The translations under genes were made by a program, and so were the position numbers. A stretch of DNA of 64,000 bases, taken from NCBI GenBank assembly GCA_015350385.1, contig WNKI01000005.1, positions 2,291,567-2,355,566 of the forward strand. Direction: 5' to 3'. Positions 12,349 to 23,904 of this stretch are shown piece after piece. This stretch comes from Aculops lycopersici (Eukaryota > Arthropoda > Arachnida > Trombidiformes > Eriophyidae). The notes beneath the pieces were generated by a model. It was not told where the DNA came from, did not search any database, and was given only the letters and a program-made list of their open reading frames with translations. Each line of letters starts with the position of its first letter. The first letter of the stretch is position 1.

Positions 12349-13339
12349 CCTTGCGGGCGACCTAGAAGCGCAGAATATACCAAAATCAGACATTTTGTAG
12401 GCATGTCTGTAGCAATCACTGCAAACCCTCTTTTAGGTTGTTAGACTGTAGGGTTCCAGAAATATGCGCACTACTCTCTTAAGGCATCTTTATCACCTCG
12501 AAAGCAATAACTCCAACACCAAGTGAGATAATTTGAAATAGTTTCTTCTGTTATCATCTAGAACAAACGATGCACCGTTTGAATACCCAGTTCATCAAAT
12601 TTGCCCGTCATATCAGCCTAGATTTGGGTCCACCGTGGTACTTGTGATCCAAGATAACAGGGTTCCCGGGGGTGGCACTAGGTTGAGCAGTCGATGATGC
12701 AGCCTTTTCGCTTCACAAGATGTCAAGAACACTGTATAAATCAAGCTCTGATGCACATTTTTTGTCACACAAGCAAAAAACCCTCCGGACCTCATTTCCG
12801 TCCTTACGAGACGGACCTGCACATAACATAACTAAGATTATTATTATGCATTGTAATTGTTCAGCTAATACCAAGCTATAAATCTTTACTCATGAAGTAG
12901 TCATATAGAAGTTTGCAGAAATTTAGTCAGTAAATTTAATAGTATAATAGTAATATCAGGATGTAAAAATCATTTATAGCGAACAAGTGTAAGCTGATTT
13001 AAAATTAAAAAACAGATGAAAGTTGGAAATTTGTAATTGTTGTTGTTATTGCTGGTATTGGTGAATAAGAGAAACAAAGTGATAGGTGGTTTGTAGCTCA
13101 GAGGGATCTTCCAAGGATATTAATATTGCGCATTTCCTTCTCCTGTGATCTTATCTTAAGTGTATAGTATCATCCTTTTTTTCTGTCCTCCTCCTCCTTC
13201 ATCGACTTTCTCTGCCCAGTGCAATAAGTGTTGATTAGTTATAATGATGGTAATTTGTATCGTTTGCTATTTCAGTGAACGCTCCATAGATCATTTTTCC
13301 TCAGGATTAGATTGTCCTAAGTGGATGCGAGAATCATTA
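12349..13339. other. Intergenic, 3' flank of the exchanger gene
   Basis: No supported gene is seen. The right half (about 12820-13330) is AT-rich and probably holds the 3' UTR of the minus-strand exchanger gene. A 69-codon minus-strand frame at 12613-12822 has no recognisable relatives. Confidence 0.35.
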
Positions 13340-16300
13340 TTAGCTATCTCCGAAAACCGGACAAGGTGGTGGATTTAGGTGGCCAAAGAGGTTGAATTCT
13401 AGCATACAGGTGAGAATGATAAATAGACCATATGCAATAAGTAAGGCCAAACCAAGTCTCGGTTTTAGGGTCCATTCGTATTTGTTCATCAGGTAAATAG
13501 TGACAATTAGGGAGAGGAACAATAGAATCACGGAATAAATAACACCGCGACTGTTGATTGTGGCCACCACTCCCGGATAAATGGCAGTTTGAATGAACCA
13601 AGGCAATGAGAGGCCAATTAGGATATCGAACACATTGCTACCAATGGAATTGCTAACCGCCATGTCGGCCATCCCATTTCGGGCTGCATGAATGGACGAG
13701 TAGCAATCGGGAACTGAGGTTCCGGCGGCCAAAAAGGTGACTCCCATCACGGAGTCGGGAATGCCAAAGGTGTAGCCAATCAGGGTTACCATCCAGACCA
13801 TAATATAAGAGAATATTGCTGTCCAAATGATGCTAATAAAAAAGGTAAACAAATACTTATCTGGATATAGTGTACAATCGGGAATTGTATAATGAAGCAC
13901 ATAATTTACAGGTATCTTTGCCATCCATATGTAATAATTTTCATGCTCCTCAGGTGGCCGGTTCCAAAATTCATAATCTTCCTTAGAAACAATACTAAAC
14001 TTGCTCTTACTTGCCGTTGCAGTTCTTGCATAAGCCTCCATCCGATCTCTCTGATTTGCCGCGAATTGTTTGCCGCTATTTCCGCCGCTTCCCGGCCTCA
14101 GCGGCTCACTTTCTGGTCCAAAATAGTTGACCTCGTTTGAGCCAACACTCTTGGCTAGCAAGTTTTGCATTCTTCTGTGCTGGCGCTTGACAATTATATA
14201 CCTAGCGGCCGATTGAAATCTCAACGTCGATCTAAACAATCGCTTGTGTCTCACAACGACCAATTGGGCGGCCAAAAACATTGAGTCATCCCCAATGTCG
14301 GTCTGCTTCGCCGGCTTCCCATCCAAACAGGTGGTTGCGTATTGCTTAGCCCCACCAGCAGAACTCGTTGAGCCTCCAATTCCACCAAACACATCGTCGG
14401 GCCCGTCCATTGACACGGCTGATTTTAATAGGGCAGCAGTCACGGGGTTAGATTGTAGCATTAGAGTTACCTGCTGCTTGAGAGCTTCATTGTGAACCAT
14501 AATCATGATGTAAACTCCGTAGAGTGCAATCATAATGAACGACTCTAGCGCAGTGACGCGCTCGTCGTAAATGAACTGCAGTAGATGATGGAATTTCGAG
14601 CGGTTAGTTGATACGATTGGTTAGTAAATGTTTGATTGGTTGTTAGAAACTGAAACACGTATTGAGATCCATGGACCGGCGTAAGTCATTGGGAATCAAA
14701 TGAAACTTACCACTATGAGAACCAACACTGTAAAGGTGTAAAAAACTGAATCCCTGAGCACCGGCCACCAGTTGAGCTGAGCCGTGGACGTGGTCACAAA
14801 GGCGCAGAGGCCAATGACGAAGAGGATGTTGAAAACTGCAGAGCCAACAATTGCACCTGTGCCAACATCGCCCTTGGCCACGAAAACACCCAAAATGGCC
14901 GTGAACAGTTCGGGCGCTGAACTTCCGGCGCTCATCAGAGTGGCGCCGGCAACATCCTCGCTCAAACCCAAACGCTGGGAGAATTCCTCCAGCGAGGGCA
15001 TAAAGTAGCGCTCGCAAACGAGAGCCAGCGAGTAGAACATGTAACAGACCACAGCCACATGGATGAGCACTAATCCTCGAATTCGCCACTTATCGCCAAT
15101 GAAATCGCGCGGAAACTCCAGGTAAGCCTCAGGTGTGCATGCAGATTCATTCTTTGGCTTGATCAAAAACGTCGGCAACCTAACCAGAGGCTTCTTTTTG
15201 GGTTTGATTCTTGCCGGCACGACGGCCGCAGCTGCTGCCGACTTCGAGGCGGATGTTGTTGCCGCCTTTGCCTCTGTCTGGTTGCTATCCTTTCTATTTG
15301 ACTTTGGCTTCTCCAGTACCTCTTCAGATTCCTCGCTGTCTGAGTCTCCATTGCTTCCACTGGTGTCACCGTCACCATCCTCGCCGTCATCGCTTTCCTC
15401 AGATTCACTGTTGCAATGCAAACATTGTAAGCCGCAAGCGGTCGAATGACGATCAAGTGATCGAGATGAGATGAATTAGATGGGATAGAAAGGGAGGATA
15501 ACAGATCAGTATTCACGTCTAAGCTTACTGATGCCGCCATCGACAACCGGAAATCGGAAGCCAACTTCCGACTTGACTGGGTAGCTTATTGTAGCTGCTT
15601 AATGTTGAACTTATTGCGCCCAAAGAGTCTGGAGAGGAGATTATAGCGAAATCGGCTGATGCCCTGTATGCTGGTGTATCCTAGTGAATGCTTTTAAAAT
15701 CCTCCACTTACCTTCCACTCGTTTCAACTTTCGACTCCTGCTCCGATGACGAGGACGTCGAAGATTTGCCTTGCTTATTCTTGCCACCTAGTGGTTGTTG
15801 TTTAGACTTGCCACCACCTGGCTGTTGCGGCTGAGATTTAAGCTTCGACGGTTTCGCGATACTTGCTCGAGTTGTTGTTGTTGTTGTTGTTGTAGCATCC
15901 AAGTTTTCATCCTCATCCTGTTCGCCATCGTCTTGCTCCTCCTGGGGCGACTCTGCGTTGCCGACCTTGGACGCATTTTTGGTGTTGCTTGAGGTCTTTG
16001 TGGCTGGCGTGGTTTTGCTCTCAGGACTCTCAATGGATTCGTATTCGTCAGAGCCGCTGTAGTCGGATTCCTCGTTGCTCTTTTGCTCTTTCTCACCTGA
16101 ACTCGAGGATTCTTTTGTGATCGTGCTTTCGGTTGTTGTTGTTGTTGTTGTCGTCGTCGTCGTACTCGAGCTTGTTGTTCTGGAAATTTGAGCCGACTTT
16201 GCCCGAACTCTCCCCTTGCTCGCGGCTCGCTTCAATCGAGTTTCGAGAGCCAATTTGGCGCTCAAACTCGATGTTTGCAATCCTATCGCCTCTTTGGTGT

Positions 16301-16436
16301 CGGTTACTTTCAATTCATTTGCACTATAATCACAGTTTGAGGGTAGACAAAATAACAAGCTTGCAAAAATTGTGGTGCCCGCGAAGAGGAGGAGTACAGT
16401 TGTGAGCCGAAAGTTTTGGCTCCCAAACATGAACAT
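13340..16436 (-). CDS. K-dependent Na/Ca exchanger (SLC24/NCKX family)
   Basis: Three exons on the minus strand: 16436..15712, 15407..14711 and 14575..13340. Both introns (304 and 135 bp) are GT-AG and phase-consistent, giving 885 aa. Residues 1-35 hold a hydrophobic signal-like segment. A long S/T/D/E-rich extracellular region follows. Then come the alpha-1 repeat (SAGSSAPELFTAILG, putative catalytic Glu408; GSAVFNILFVIG), a cytosolic loop, and the alpha-2 repeat (AAGTSVPDCYSSIHAARNG, Asp764; SNSIGSNVFDILIGL, Asp791). Asp791 matches the aspartate linked to K dependence in NCKX2. GTSVPDC and the C-terminal membrane segments resemble NCKX3/4 most. The protein would extrude Ca and K in exchange for Na at the plasma membrane. 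The N-terminal region is low-complexity, so its exact length or extra small exons are less certain than the membrane domains. Confidence 0.93.
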
Positions 16437-17245
16437 GATTATTGTCTGATCGATTGATTAGTTAACCGATAGATTGACTGCTAGCTTGATCGTTTATTCA
16501 CTTGACGAATCGATTGATGTAATAAACACACACCAGCAGAGTAGTGTATTGTATCAATAAGTGATATAATTAGTTAGTAATCATAATAATGATCAACGAC
16601 TGGACTCTTGAGGTGATCGATCACTTCCTTTGATTCAAGTATATTATCTCAACTTCTGATATTCGGTAAATCCTTTTTTGCGTCGCTTGTATCTCGTTTC
16701 AACCTTAAATTTTCAATCTTGAGGTTTATTTGCTCGAAAAGAGGAAGTTGCTATGCGTTTTGGGTATTGTTACTCTTGCACCGTCACCCTATCCGTCTCA
16801 TCCCGCCCACTCGACGCAGGAAGGAAGAAGTGAGAGAAAAACACTTTTTCTTGACACTCAAGTGCAAATAATATGTTTCTATTTCTTTCTTGGTTCTTCT
16901 TCTAAATATATATGTATGTAAGAATGATGAGTAGCGAGCTGCTCATTTGGGAGATAAAGAAAATGAACTCTCTCCTTCTCTTGAATCAAATTGGATTGTA
17001 TCTAGATACGACCACACACACACACAAATACAATTAATGAATTATTTATTTGCTCTCCATATACTCACACTTACTTTCTCCATCCTTCCTCCTAGATTAA
17101 CACACCGGTTATGGCAACATCCGTAAGAACAAGAAGCCTTATTCTATTCTCAACGAACGTAGCAGTAACTTGGCTAGCATCCGCCGGATAACAATGCGCG
17201 CAAAAGTGGCGATTTTTTTCCTCCATAGGACTCTGCGTAAATGTA

Positions 17246-17251
<6 letters not shown>

Positions 17252-17278
<27 letters not shown>
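17252..17278. repeat. (TG)n microsatellite
   Basis: An uninterrupted dinucleotide run of about 13 TG units in the flank upstream of the exchanger gene. Confidence 0.9.
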
Positions 17279-17582
17279 AGCTGTGCCACTGTGTGTGGGA
17301 GAGTCGGCCCAAAGTTGTGTGTGCAGCATAACGCAAGCCCGCACAACCACCTAGCGATGTGATGATGTGTATAAGTCCGGCCAGTTTGTGTGTGAGTTTG
17401 GGGCGCGCTGGCGCACTAGTCTCTTTGTGCATCCGATCAGGGAGCGACCCTATGCGCCGCTCAAACCATCCATCTCTCGCAAACTTTGCCACTCGCTTGT
17501 GTGCTACGTGCGTCTCTAGCGTATTTTCCCCTTCTCTCTATCGGTGTAACTTTTTGCCGTTTGCACTCCACTCCACTCCACA

Positions 17583-17608
17583 ACATTTATATATATATAT
17601 ATAAATGT
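17583..17608. repeat. 26-bp perfect palindrome with an AT core
   Basis: ACATTTATATATATATAT and its mirror read the same on both strands with no interruption. It could form a cruciform or contain TATA-type promoter sequence, but no gene start can be tied to it. Confidence 0.7.
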
Positions 17609-20600
17609 GGCGAGCGCGTGTGTTGGCCTCGTTCCTCTTACCGCCTCTGATGTTGCCTTTTCATTGAGAGACCGACTCACTTCTACTGCTTCTCCAATAC
17701 GCAACCATGTCTTGCTGGTCGTTGTGCTAGTTGCTGCCGTTGTCGTTGACTGATTCACTTAATTGTGTGTGCAGATCTCAAGCCTACTCTAAGTTTCTCA
17801 ACGAGCCCATTGGACCCATTGGACCCACTCGTCATCGAGTATTGTGGACAAGCGAGTCCATCGAGCGAGCAACTCGATAGACTCTATGACGACGGCTACG
17901 ATTACCACTGCGACTGCAAAAACACCGAAAACTACAAGTGAGATGGAGGAAGTCAAAGAAAGTTGCGCAATATTTGACTGTTGTTGTCCCACTACTGGCC
18001 AAGGCAACAAAGTGATTGTCATCGCGGCCACGGCGTTGAACGTGCTCGCCCAAATCTAACCCAGAGAGAAAGCGTTCTAGCAGCAACCCGGCTGGAGCTG
18101 GCTTTAGCTGGCACGACAAGCGGATGTGCCTGAGTGGGTGTGCAAGCGGCGCCGGTGGCAAGCGAGAGCCTCGGTAGGCCACATAAGCAAGCTAGCCTTT
18201 GCCGGCAACGTTGCTACCGATCGACATTACAGTTGCCGCCACCGCCACCACCACCACCATTGTAAGGGTAGTCTTTGCTTCGTTTTGGCCATCTATCTAG
18301 CCTCCGGTTTCCAGTGCTATTCTCTGTTAGAGCCACAACCACGCCACCAGCAGCAAAAGGAGCAGCACGCGCTAATGGATTAACGAGGGACAACATTGTC
18401 GTCGACGGCAAAGTCGCTCGCCACCAGCTAGTGGCTGCCCAGAATCCAGACAGACGAGGGCGACAAGTCGACGCCGCTGCGCTGCTCTCTCTTATACTTT
18501 CCTCCGCCATTAGCCTGACCAACCCACCAAACAATCACTGATTTGAGTCCACCACCACTACCACCAAGCGCCAGTCTCCAAACATGGTAAGCTCATTGGA
18601 ATAGTTCAAGTTGGAGTTCGGATAGTAAAACGCGATGCATAACCAAACGGTGGCAGTAACTAGCACACAATGCGAACAAACACAATTCCACTCAGTGGAC
18701 ACCCAATACTCGCCTCCAAAGAAGCTCCTCTTTGTAGTGAGCGATTGGTTTTGGGCCGGATGTTGCATTGATGCTCTAGCTTCTGGGGCTTGGCTAGTTT
18801 GTCGTCCTGCTAGTTAACGGCCTATTCTTAGTTGCACAACGTTATCTCTATTTCGTTGCGCACGATTTTGGTTTGGCGCTTTTGAGCTGAACAAATAGCT
18901 GACTGTACATGGAGGCGCGAGCGGCGATGTTGTTGCTAGTGGCTAACTTTAGCTGGCCACAAACCGCCCACTTCGAAGCCGACGCATCACGCTATGCCGT
19001 CCATATATTTATACATGTATATACTTGCTCTCATGCAGCATGACCCAGAGTGACGTAAGTTGAGTATTCATTGCCATTGCAATTGTGTCTCTCCCATTCG
19101 CTATTTTTCTACAGAGTCAAGTGGTTTTTTTTAAACTGAGACCGACTTATATTGCAAAAACTACGAACAAATGAGAGGGAAAAGGCTACACGTGGAGGAG
19201 CTCAAAAGGAGCGCGAGAGGCGACAAAGACTATGGCAACCAGGAAACCAAATCGACTTCGCAACTCTCCAAATCGGTCTGGCTAAAGTTTGAGTTTCGAG
19301 TGGCACCTTAGTGGTTGTTGCTATAATGGGAAGCCTTTTGGTTTGCTAGTGTCCCAATTTCATGGAGCTCATAGACAACAACCGCATCCGCAGTAGCAAT
19401 CGTTGTAGCAACCACCGACTGCCACAACGTTGATCTAGCAGCAGCAAAAATTCACCTCCACTCCGTGGGCAATGATACCCCCGAGTGACGGTACTTCGTC
19501 TGCTCACTCACTCACCAGCCAGTTAGATGGCCAGCTAGCTAGCTTGCGGGTTGGCTGGCGAACTCATTCGTTGCCAATCCAAATTCCCAATTTCAATCGT
19601 GATCTTAGAGGATGCGCCGCAGTGGCAGCGTCGGCAACTGCAAAGTCGCTAGGTGCTGAACAGCCGTCGCGCTTTGGTGCGCCTAGCGGCGCGCACTGTG
19701 CTTGCAAGCTTACCACAATCGCGACGTGCAAAGAGCAGTTTTGTCCGCTCACCCAGTTTTCTCTCCCCCTACTTCCCCAAAATCTCGTCTACTTGTCTCG
19801 CACTTAAAGCGCTAATGCAGAGAAGCTCTAGTCTAGATTGAATCGTCTGACTGACAAGCCGAGCCACCGTCGTGGTCGACGCTGCCGCCTACGAGCACGA
19901 CAAAAGTTGACGAGTTGCCCTCGCTTCTTACGCCCAACCAAATGTCGGGTTCCCCGAAAACCATGCAAGTGCTCGCGGTTGGGAGTCGGGAAAGCGATGA
20001 AACCTCGAGGAGAGCGGCGGCGGCTGTAGTGGTAGGCGCTTAAGTAGCGCATGAAAGAGGGAGCATCCGGTTGGTGGGGCGCACCAAAAGCTGACTGCCT
20101 TCAGTGCTGCAGTTTCCCAACCAATGGGTTTGTCTATTTTGCTGGCGCCTAGCTCCCTTCCGGTTAAATCTGACAAGTGGCAACGCCCGTCAGTAGAGGT
20201 CTCGGTGTCTATTTTCATCAACGGTTGTTGCCGCTTTCAGTAATTCTCTCTCACTCGTTGACTCTGACTTTTGGATCATAATCAAAATTTGCCACACTAA
20301 TGTCTGCGGTTAGCTGGTGGGTTCCAGTTTCTTCGGCTCCGTTCTCGCCGAGTTACTGAATTACTTACAGCGACAGTTACAATGAAGTCTGGCGCTGACG
20401 TCGACAGTATTCAGTTTTATGATTTGGTTCCACTGACTCAACGGCAGTGGAATAGTTATTTTCGTAATGACTACTACCATGTCGGTGCCAGCGAGTTGGG
20501 GAGTCATTGAGCCGACTGGCAAGCCCGCTCATAATTGAATCTAGTTTGCGGCCACGTCGGTCGCCAGATTAAACTACGGATCGGCCCGCCATCTAGCACA

Positions 20601-23600
20601 TGGTTCTTGTGGTAACTGACCCAACTTTAGTTGATTGGTGGTGTGATCGGCGTCGTTTAGCGATTGCAACTCGACACCGCAAGTCCAGAGAGTACTACTA
20701 ATAGTGGTACAATCTTGCAATGATTGCCGCAGTTTTCTCGTGCACTCGACCATCTTGGCTGGTGATGGCACCAATCTGACTTATGAGTTACCACAGAAAT
20801 GTTATCATGTAGTAGCATTGAATGATGGAATACGAACTGAACGTGGACGGCATATCTATACAATTTCACAAACTTTCAATGGTTAGCTTTGTCTCATCGT
20901 CAATAGTGTGGCTTGAATATCAACACCTGAACTATGCTATTAGACTTGACAGAGTTTCGAGGACCAGTTTGTTGATACGAGCGTCTGGAATCATGAAAGT
21001 ACCTACTGGCTACATGCTCATGCAAATGGCAAAATAGTTAAGAGTTAAGGCTTAAACTTGTTTCATCCGCTTTATTTCGGCCCAGGGCGAGGAATAAAAA
21101 GCAGACTGCGGAAATGAGTCGGCTCGTGCGGATAGCTTCGAGAAAAACAACCATCAAACCCATAGGGTGCCCATGTGATCAGTAGCACTGAATCTATTCA
21201 ATCGATCAGATGCATAACGACATGATGAGCCTACTGGTCCTGGGTCCCAAGTCGCCGCTGCTCGTCATTTCCGCTTCGTTCAGTACAAGGCATTTGCCGA
21301 TAGAAGCACGCGTAATATGGCCCACCAGTCAACAAGCTAGACCGCAAAACTCGTGGGCCCTTAAGGAGCAATAACCATTAACTGGTGCCTTGAGTGCTCG
21401 GAAGGCTAAAGCTCTGGTGGGCTAACTGGATTGTGGTAGTAGTAGTAGTAGTGCTATACGGACACATAAGTAGAGGCGAATTAGCAAGCGGTCGTCTCGA
21501 GAGCATCAGCGGCACCATCGATGTCCGGTGCCGAGGGACTCGCATAACAATGTTACATAACTAGGCGGCAAAATTAGTGGCAATGTATGCGCTAGCTAGT
21601 TAGTTTGCCGCCGTTTCCGACGCCGCCCCCTTAGTTAGGCGGCAGTTGAATTAGCTAACCTTATACATTGGCGGTCAAATTGGAATAACAAGCTTATGGT
21701 ACTCAACCAACAACGACCAAGAGGTTGGAGCGAAGACTCCGAAGCTCAGCAGGGTGACCAAAAAGCTAACAAGGTAACCAGTTTTGGAGCCTCGGCAATC
21801 GCCATGCCCTTTGCCGAGAGCACTTGGTCAGCTCGACATTAGCAGCAACGGAGTCGATGGCGCTGCGACAACTAGCCTACAGCCAGAACAATAACGGAGG
21901 GGCGGCTGTGCAAAGAATCGCTCATCGATAGCTCGACAAGCATCAGCCGACATTTCGAGGCCAAGGCGACTCAGTGGGTTTACCTGACATCTAAGCCTTA
22001 GGCAAGTGCGCGCTTAGCGGACCGGTAGCTTACGCTGCCGCCGCCTCGCTTAATGGCCTTCGATTCCAGGTCCTAGTAGAGGGTTAAGGTAAGGGTACAG
22101 GTGGTGGTGGTGGGGGGTTAAGGTAGGTGGCGGTCGTGGTGGAATTAAGTATTCCGAGAGCGTGGGCTTATTTTTCTCCTTCCGGTAGAAAGGTGAAGCA
22201 ACGAGGACGAGAGCGACAACAATCGCCTCGCAATCTTCCAGTTAGCTAGCAAGCTAGTTGGCCAGGCAATTTCTTTCTACCTCCCCTCTCATCGTCCACT
22301 TTGACCGTTTACCAATTATAATCAGCCAACCAGATTGTATTGCCCCAAGTTGAGTTGGCGTTAAAACCGTCGAGTTTTCTTGGCGAAATTACAAACACAA
22401 ACCTGGTGTTGTGCGTCTCCTAGTGCATTCTCATCTGAGAGGGCACACAGGATGGCGACATGGTCACCATCTACCTGAAATAAAAGGTCGATGAAAATTT
22501 ATTAGAACACGTACAAAATGTTACCTGGCTGATGATGCACTGGCAGGCTATTTATCTAGAATTTGATTTTACCTTTGGCTAGGAAAACAGCAGGGAGATG
22601 CTGTGATAGAGGCTAAGTCGATTTGAATCGTGACTCAATCGATGCTGACGATGATGATAAGATGTCTTCACGAATTAATCGACTGGTCAAAATTTGCATC
22701 TTGGGATTGGCTCGTATTTTGACTCTGCCACTTTTGTGCGAGCGGTGGGCTCAGTGGCGCCACCGAGCGTCTAAAAAACTAATTTTGGAAAGTTCAGCGA
22801 GCTCTTGTGAGATTTTTACGTGCGCAAACATTTGCGCCTGTCCGTTTGTCTCTTTGCTTAGGTTCGTTTGTGTGCACGTTCGTCAACACAAACCCAACAA
22901 CTCTCGAGTCTCTCTCTCTCTCTCTCGAGTTGAGGATCTTGCATAGAGCGAGCACATCAAATGCGAGCACAATTTTCAAGCAGCCAGTTGGGCGCTCAGG
23001 CAGACAGACAGTCGGACATTACTTGCGAGCGCGGTGCAGAAGCGGCGGCAATGCAGTAGTACAACGATACCATCGGTAGCGATGGCGCCACAGTGCAAGT
23101 TTCTCATTTTGGCCGCAGCCAGTGAGAGCGAGTGCGTGTGCCCGTCTGTCGGCTCGTCCGTGCGTGCGTCTTTGTGCGTGCGTCTCTTTGGAGCACCCGA
23201 AACTGCAGGCTGATTTTGGTAGTATTTCTCAACGTCGCTGTGCTGCTCCTGCTCCTGCAGCTCTTGTCTCCGGTCGTCCTCGATGCAGCTAACTTATCGA
23301 CACAGTGAGAATTTTCACCATTCGCCGCCGCCGCAACTCCTGTAGCCTTTGCCACTCGAGGAACCACACAAACTGCAGTGCAGTCTGAAGCTTGTGTTTC
23401 CCATCAGTGAAAAAGTGCTGCTGCTTCTGCAGCTATCGTTGCTAGTCTGCCACTGCCAGACTGTTGGTCTGTTGGACGGCAGCGAGAACGACGACTACTA
23501 CTATCATCGAAGAAAATAAATTTTATTATTATTTGTCTACATGTCTAAATGGATAAACTCAAACTGCTTACCACCATATTCTAAAACATATCCCCCCCCC

Positions 23601-23904
23601 AAATCTAATTCATATTCGATAGCTTCTATTCGACATTTTGAGCAATCATAAGCTAAGAGTCACATGATTTGTTGTTGTAACAATTGCTGGCCAATGTGAG
23701 ACCCGCTGGACCTGAAAGATATTAGTAGTTTTGTGGTTATATTATTATCATCACATCATCATTATTATTACTAAGTCTCCTCTTATCTTCTCATAGATTT
23801 ATATACATTAACATATATACACATACACATATATACTAGCTCGTCTCTTTCTTCATGCTAGTGGATGATATTCGAGTGACGTGAAAACATATTGTCACAA
23901 CACC

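Larger units (their letters stand above)
16437..23904. other. Intergenic region of about 7.5 kb between NCKX and BRE1
   Basis: No protein family is recognisable. The 5' part should contain the exchanger promoter (minus strand) and the 3' part the BRE1 promoter and 5' UTR. Most of the open frames (for example 18214-18534, 19472-19807, 22623-22946) are composed of simple repeats or biased codons and lack homology. From about 17.1 to 23.4 kb the sequence is clearly more GC-rich than the gene blocks and has many short iterated words. A (TG)n run and an AT palindrome are listed separately. Confidence 0.4.

Noticed and set aside
14643..15089. 148-codon minus-strand frame inside the NCKX alpha-1 exon
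   Set aside because: It is an out-of-frame shadow of the conserved alpha-1 repeat.
15163..15564. 133-codon minus-strand frame overlapping NCKX exon 2
   Set aside because: It is in another frame from the exchanger. The acceptor at 15408-15409 gives the exchanger frame directly, so this is a shadow.
23881..23904. GTG at 23881 as the BRE1 start
   Set aside because: A non-ATG start is unlikely when an in-frame ATG in good context follows 24 bases later.
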